Shown here: one piece after another, positions 59,221 to 64,000 of the stretch | Layout: each line of letters starts with the position of its first letter | Numbering within the stretch: the first letter of the stretch is position 1 | From: Klebsormidium nitens | Taxonomy: Eukaryota > Streptophyta > Klebsormidiophyceae > Klebsormidiales > Klebsormidiaceae | Length of the DNA stretch: 64,000 bases | Assembly (NCBI GenBank): GCA_000708835.1 | Contig: DF237035.1 | Location: forward strand, 7,899-71,898 | Direction of reading: 5' to 3' | Notes under the pieces: generated by a model | Database searches by the model: none | Told to the model about the DNA's origin: nothing | Seen by the model: only the letters and a program-made list of their open reading frames with translations | Made by a program: the position numbers and the translations under genes

Positions 59221-62200
59221 CTAAGGAATTGAGGTTTCCGATTCGTACACGTGTCCGTCCTCTTCATCGTACGGTGGCAGGCCCCACTCGTGCGGCTGGA
59301 ACTCGTCCAACGACTTCAACACCTGGTGCGCGCCGTGGTGCAGGCTGGCGTCCAGGTTCTCGTCCGGAACCATGACGACCGACCTGCGGACAAGCGCGGA
59401 CGTTATGGACAGGGCGACCATAATACACGAGAACACCTGCCATCATTCTTTGAGTAGATTCAATCTCTCGGAGTTGCCAACGGCTCCGGTTTACTGCTTT
59501 GTATTTTCGTTCTTCTTCTTATACCACTCCCAATCAATGAGCGAGCTGAATGCCTGGGATCGCCTTAGAGGCAGGGGGCCGACACTGCACAAAAGATCTG
59601 TGTATGTCGCGGTAAGAGGTGGCGATTGCATGCTCATCTTCAGATCGGGTACTTTCGTTTTAGACTTGTCTAGAGGACAGGCTTGCATCACCCTTGCACC
59701 GAAGATGCCTCGTCACCTTGTGAAAGACGTTCCGAATCCACTGATCGAGAAACCGCGTCTAACTCGGTACTCAAGATGGCCAGTGTTCCTTACGCTTCTT
59801 CGTCCGCGGCCACTTTCAATTGGAGAGCGTCCTCCGAGCAGGCGATGTAATAAGCACACAATTTGCGATGGACTTGCAAAGCCGTTGCTTCCGCTGATCT
59901 ACTCCGCCGCATGGGGCTGATTCATGCTCAGAACATACCCCCCGCAGCAAGAAAACTTCTGAAGGACTCACATTTCCGCGGCTCGTGCTGCCCTCACTCC
60001 GCTAGGTGCGTCTTCGAAGACAAGGACGTACTCGGGTGCCGGGGCAGGGGGCTGCAGCAAGAGGAGAACATCTCAGGTGGTTGTCAAAGCTCGGGCGATC
60101 AGACGTCTTTCAAAACTCGGGCTTCAAACCAACGAACGAGTCTCTAAGGCGCGAAATGGTCGAGCTCTTTGTTAACGGACACTTCCGTTGGCTGCCCAAC
60201 CCATAGCAGCGCTCCAAGGCTAGGTCAGATTATGAGTCGAGAAACATCTCTGCCTCTCACACGACTTCGTGACATGATCGACCTCAGCACGTTCCGATTG
60301 CAAACCGTTTTCCACATCCCAGGTTGCAACGGGACACCTGACACATCATGCGGACTTTAGTTCGTGAAACTCGAATTAGGAGAAGCCGGATTGCAAGCTA
60401 GCGATGGAGGAGCCTCACGTCGAATCTAGAGGCGGCCGCTTCGAAGATGTCGGGAGCGGGCTTGCCCTTCTTTACTGCCGGGTCGTCCCCAGTGATGACG
60501 TGGTGGAAGAGCTTGAAGAAGTCTTTGTGCCGGGTGGTCTTCAACTCGTAGTGGCGACGGTGGGAGCTGCGGAGTGCGAAGATTTGATTCGGTCAGTTTC
60601 ACGAAACTTATCAAAACTACTCACATCTGCTCGAAGCTTGTACTTTCCAGCACGCGAATCCGAAGGCATGCAAGAGCTGCTTGAGGATGTTGAGCTTCGT
60701 AACTCAGTCTCTTGAAAGTGACACGGTCAATCATTTTCAATCAAGTCGGCTTTTTAAGGTAGCCTACTGATATTTGTCGTTCTAGCCATTTACATGCGGA
60801 AGAACCAAAGCAAAACGTGAAAAACTTAACTTCGCTTCGGGCCCAAGGGTTTCGAGAGGCAAATTGCAACGAACGCTTCCCTACTAACGTCATTGCGAGC
60901 GGAGGTGATGGAGACTCAAAACACAGGATTTTGGCACACTTGCCATTTGGCTTTGCTTTGAAAGTGACACACTCGACGACCATAGTTAAAATCGCTCTGT
61001 CACATATAACAAGCGAATCTGTTGCCAGCCCAAGTTAACTGACGACTTCTTGAAAATGGCGTTGGCTGGGGGCCGTTCAGTCTTCCGCTGCTTTTGCTTA
61101 TAGAGCGACTGAGTGTTTGATAAATCGACCTCCCAGTATTCATTATCAAACAGCCGAAATAGGGACTGGCAAACGTACATACTTGGAACTGATAAGGACT
61201 CTTCAAGGAGCAAATTACATTTGCTCAATAACGAAGATAGAATCGTCTGCCAAGAAAAAAAGAAATACGAAAAGCTGCCATTTCAAAGCCTAACCTAAGA
61301 CCTCTCCTTACTGTTCCAAGGACGCAATTTCTTTGCACCTGCGTCAAACCTCTTGAATGAATGAGCCCCTCAGCTCTTACCTGGTTGCCACAGCCATGGG
61401 CACCCGCTTGGCCGCCAAGTGGCGAACCATCCTGTCGACACCTGGCAGCAGGTTAGCGTCCGGGAACAACTTGGCCAGCATCTCCTCCCTTTCCTCCAGA
61501 AACCCCTCTGGCGCCAGCTCGTCTTGCAGGCCCGTTTCATCAATGAAGATCTTTGCGGCATCGAGCGCGGGCTTGCCAATCATCTTTGACTTGAGCGCCC
61601 AGTCAAAGGTCTTGCCGAACCGCTTCAGAATCTCGACTTGCACAATGGTGTAGAAGCGCTCCGTGTCTGGAGAAATGAAAAAGTCCATTAGGAGACTGGA
61701 GACTAGTCCAAGATGAAGTGGATCAACAATCATTGAGCTGCAAGAGTCACTGAATAAAGAACGGAGGGCAAGTGGAAGCAGATCATGCGTGGCTTGTTGA
61801 ATTGTCACCTGACTGTGATTTATTGTCAGCGGAAAGAAGCCCATGATGTCCCCTACAGAATCTTGCTGGAAACATTGCAGCGGAGCACGATTCATGGCTC
61901 CTTTCAAAGTGGGGCATTAGGGAAATTGATCGCACACGTTCAATTGCTCTGGCAAACTTTGACTTCTGAAAGAAGTGCGTCACAGTGGTGTCTACCAGAC
62001 TTTCACAAACTGGTTCACAAAGCTCCCTGCCAGTCAAATAGCCAGGGTTTACATTTCCAAGTCCGCAAACTAGGTGCGGAACGCTACTCACCGAGCAGCA
62101 GCCCGTCCATGTCAAACAGAATGTGCGTGATCTTCCGCCGCTCATTGTGCACTCCTCCCGAAATTGCGCCATGCAGAATTCCGGGGCCAAGCACGGGTGC

Positions 62201-62512
62201 GGTGGCAACTGCGCCGTCACTATCTACGGGAGCGATCGCTATCTTCACCCCTACCTCCGATTGTTTGCTCTTCATTATGAAACTCTCGGCCTTGTCGGCA
62301 GCGGGAACTTCGTCCTCCATGTTCGTCTCGCGTCCGCTCATTCTAGTTGCAATGTGAAGGCAGCGCTTGTGGTTGCTCCAGAGGGACTGGGAGAGGTTTG
62401 GAAACTTGAACCTGCTCGGGTTGAGAGGGTTTCTGCCAATGTGCTGGGCACCAATGGTGGATTGAAGAGCGTGAAGAGCTGGACGAAGGGCAACCCTTGA
62501 AAACGCCCTCAT
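59221..62512 (-). CDS. HAD-family phosphatase, GS1/GPP (HDHD1-like) type, with targeting presequence
   Basis: Plant members of this group dephosphorylate small phosphates such as pseudouridine 5'-phosphate or glycerol 3-phosphate; which applies here cannot be read from sequence. Exons: 62092-62512, 61381-61666, 60419-60566, 59972-60051, 59221-59383. Phases agree and give 365 aa. HAD motif I is [12 protein letters not shown] (about 131-143) with the nucleophile and acid-base aspartates. Motif II is the Ser of AVATS. Motif III is the Lys in [10 protein letters not shown]. Motif IV is VFEDAPSG. The C-terminus [12 protein letters not shown] is typical of plant homologues. Residues 1-60 start [16 protein letters not shown], basic and without acids, which suggests a mitochondrial or plastid presequence. 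The frame continues upstream but without an ATG, so 62512 is the likely start. It is divergent with the SDR gene. Confidence 0.9.
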
Positions 62513-63389
62513 TAACCGGAGCTCAAATCGCCAGATTCGCGTTTCACACACACTCCATGACACCGGCGAGCTATCACTTCTGCTAATATCAAGGCACTGC
62601 AACTTCTTTTGCGGCCCGCACCCAGATGCTCGTCGGTTGACAGCCACTCTGGACAAGCTTGGCGCCTGAATCCCACATTTACCTTTCAATCTGGGCAACA
62701 AAGTCGTCTACAAATCTACCCTGAATTCAAGCGTCCTTCAGCCCTTTCATGCTTATGCAACCAGTGCGAGCTTTGCAGTGTATATAAAGTGTGGGCTGGC
62801 AGTGGGACTCTGAGAAGCGCAATGTCCACTGCGGCTGCCTGAGTTTTGAAAGCTGCCAGTGCCTGGTTAGATCAGTAACCGAAATCACACAGGCACCCTG
62901 GTTACAGCTTTGCCTCCTCTCCAAGTCACCTCCGTTATCGTTCAGTGTCTGGTGGACCGGTAGCTCGCGGCCTCCAAATAATATATTGTGTAGTCTAGAC
63001 AACCGCCGGTCCGGCGGCCGCCTGCTTGTCGGGCAACTTTGACCATTATCGGTGTAACCCGCCTGTTTTTCATTGGTCAAGCTCATAACCCCTGGTTTGC
63101 TGTGTCAAAGTGAAGGTTGCTGAGGGAAAAACCTCCCTGCATTTCTCTTCCACGAGGCAGACATGCATGATGGCATTGACTTCTCCACCCCCTCCTAGAA
63201 CGCTGCATGAAGGCTGCATGCCACTATGATGGCCCCCAGCTTGCTGCCCTGCAGGGCTGGGCTGGACGCCACAGCAACACCGGAAATGCCTCCCACATTT
63301 TGCAGCTCACCAGAGCGAAATTGCAGGCTGTTACAGCTGACTTGCTGTAAAGTTCTACCTAAACAGGCGCCGATTGCAACGTCAGCAAC
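62513..63389. promoter_or_regulatory. Divergent spacer between the HAD phosphatase and SDR genes
   Basis: 877 bases lie between the two start codons. A TATA-like tatataaa occurs at about 62779-62786 on the plus strand, roughly 600 bases before the SDR start, so a 5' intron or leader would be needed for it to serve that gene. Both 5' untranslated regions are expected here. Confidence 0.45.
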
Positions 63390-63560
63390 ATGGCTCCCCC
63401 GGACTACAAAGACTTGTTCTCGATCAAGGGCAAGACCGCCCTGGTGACGGGGGCGTCATCGGGAATCGGGTCCCGCTTCTCTGTGTTCCTGGCATCGCAA
63501 GGGGCATCGGTGGTGGTGGCAGCCCGCCGGAAGGACAAGCTGCAAGATCTTGTGCTGGTC
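63390..63560 (+). CDS. Short-chain dehydrogenase/reductase, first exon only
   Basis: N-terminal exon of an NAD(P)-dependent short-chain dehydrogenase. It starts with MAPPDYKDLFSIKGKTALVT. The cofactor-binding motif TGASSGIG follows, then FLASQGASVVVAARRKDKL, the second strand and helix of the Rossmann fold. The Arg-Arg after the second strand suggests NADP(H) preference. The exon probably ends near 63550-63560 (CAAGATCTT|gtgctg or GTGCTG|gtcggg). After this the frame reads without SDR character, so the remaining 440 bases of the window are intron. The catalytic YxxxK part lies beyond the window. The substrate cannot be predicted from this part. Confidence 0.88.
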
Positions 63561-64000
63561 GGGACTACAATCTATCTGTTTCTATATGTTTTCAGTCCCC
63601 AGTTATGGCCTGTCTTATCATTCTTCTTTTTGCATACTTGGGGCATGACAGCGTAATGCTGACAGAGGATTGCATTTTGAACCAGGTGTGTCAAAGGCAA
63701 TTGCTGTGGAATATGGGTGTCGCAAAAGCCAGACATGCAGGATATGTATGGATGTGTGAATTTCTCATGTGAAGGGGGACATGGAACCACACAAGTAAAG
63801 GTTCGTGCCAACCAACACGCATCCAGTTACTTCTAAGAATAGGGGAAAAGACATCACGGAAGCAATCCAGAGGCTGCACTCGCATGTTCAGGAACTCTGC
63901 CATACCCAATCCGATCAGACTGCTGTCTGATAGGTGGTGGGGGAATAACAAACTTGAAGAGCTCAAAATTGTCCTCCCGTTGAAAGCAGAAGGGAAGATG
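63561..64000. other. Probable first intron of the SDR gene
   Basis: No continuation of the short-chain dehydrogenase fold (for example an NNAG motif) is visible to the end of the window. No repeat or RNA is seen. Confidence 0.5.

Noticed and set aside
62513-62701. Longer N-terminus of the HAD phosphatase
   Set aside because: The frame is open to 62701, but the first codon there is TTG and no ATG precedes the one at 62512.
1-64000. CRISPR arrays, insertion sequences, operons or bacterial contamination
   Set aside because: Nearly all genes are split by GT-AG introns and encode eukaryotic proteins. The repeats present are short tandem arrays without spacers of constant length.

Overview
The window is nuclear DNA from a green eukaryote, most likely of the land-plant lineage (streptophyte). 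The evidence is gene content: a cycloartenol synthase with plant-type active-site residues, a nuclear gene for plastid ribosomal protein L24 with a transit peptide, a plant-type regulatory subunit of NAD-isocitrate dehydrogenase, a plant DRB double-stranded-RNA-binding protein and a plant-type CUL3. Balanced base composition, many short exons and close gene spacing fit a streptophyte alga such as Klebsormidium better than a seed plant. That species-level guess is inference.

Layout. 1-1399: no gene seen. 1400-11644 (-): cycloartenol synthase, 15 exons, 759 aa. 12358-15104 (+): NAD-IDH regulatory subunit, 5 exons, 367 aa. 16220-21356 (-): a DUF4708/C18orf63-like protein with a C-terminal SAP domain, about 14 exons. 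22355-28123 (+): CUL3, 6 exons, 734 aa. 28124-30834: no gene seen. 30835-34289 (+): plastid-targeted double-hotdog protein, 4 exons, 442 aa. 34290-35714: repeats and a perfect hairpin. 35715-41009 (-): ABC1/UbiB-family atypical kinase, 8 exons, 629 aa. 41710-43799 (+): plastid L24. 45001-45267 (-): complex I subunit NDUFB10. 45735-51512 (+): saccharopine-dehydrogenase-like reductase, 10 exons. 53110-55876 (-): DRB protein. About 57113-58072 (+): an F-box/LRR-like relic. 59221-62512 (-): GS1/GPP-type HAD phosphatase. 63390-end (+): first exon of a short-chain dehydrogenase. Exon joins were set by hand from GT/GC-AG sites, reading phase and family alignment. Most give a protein of the expected family length.

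Gene order is largely head-to-head and tail-to-tail. Five divergent pairs share short spacers (CAS/IDH, DUF4708/CUL3, ABC1K/RPL24, NDUFB10/SDH-like, HAD/SDR), so shared promoters are likely. The genes are housekeeping and do not form one pathway: sterol synthesis, TCA cycle, respiration, plastid translation, ubiquitin ligation and small-RNA handling.

The most unusual feature is not a gene. Several exons are flanked by tandem, decayed copies of their own edges, each including the splice site (CAS exons 2, 8 and 14; CUL3 exon 6; exon 7 of the reductase). Some copies have lost the AG or GT. Two keep a usable acceptor but lead quickly to an in-frame stop. They look like a recurrent local-duplication process that lengthens introns and leaves decoy splice sites. 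The second notable item is the DUF4708-like protein, which reads as a conserved but uncharacterised domain fused to a SAP module.
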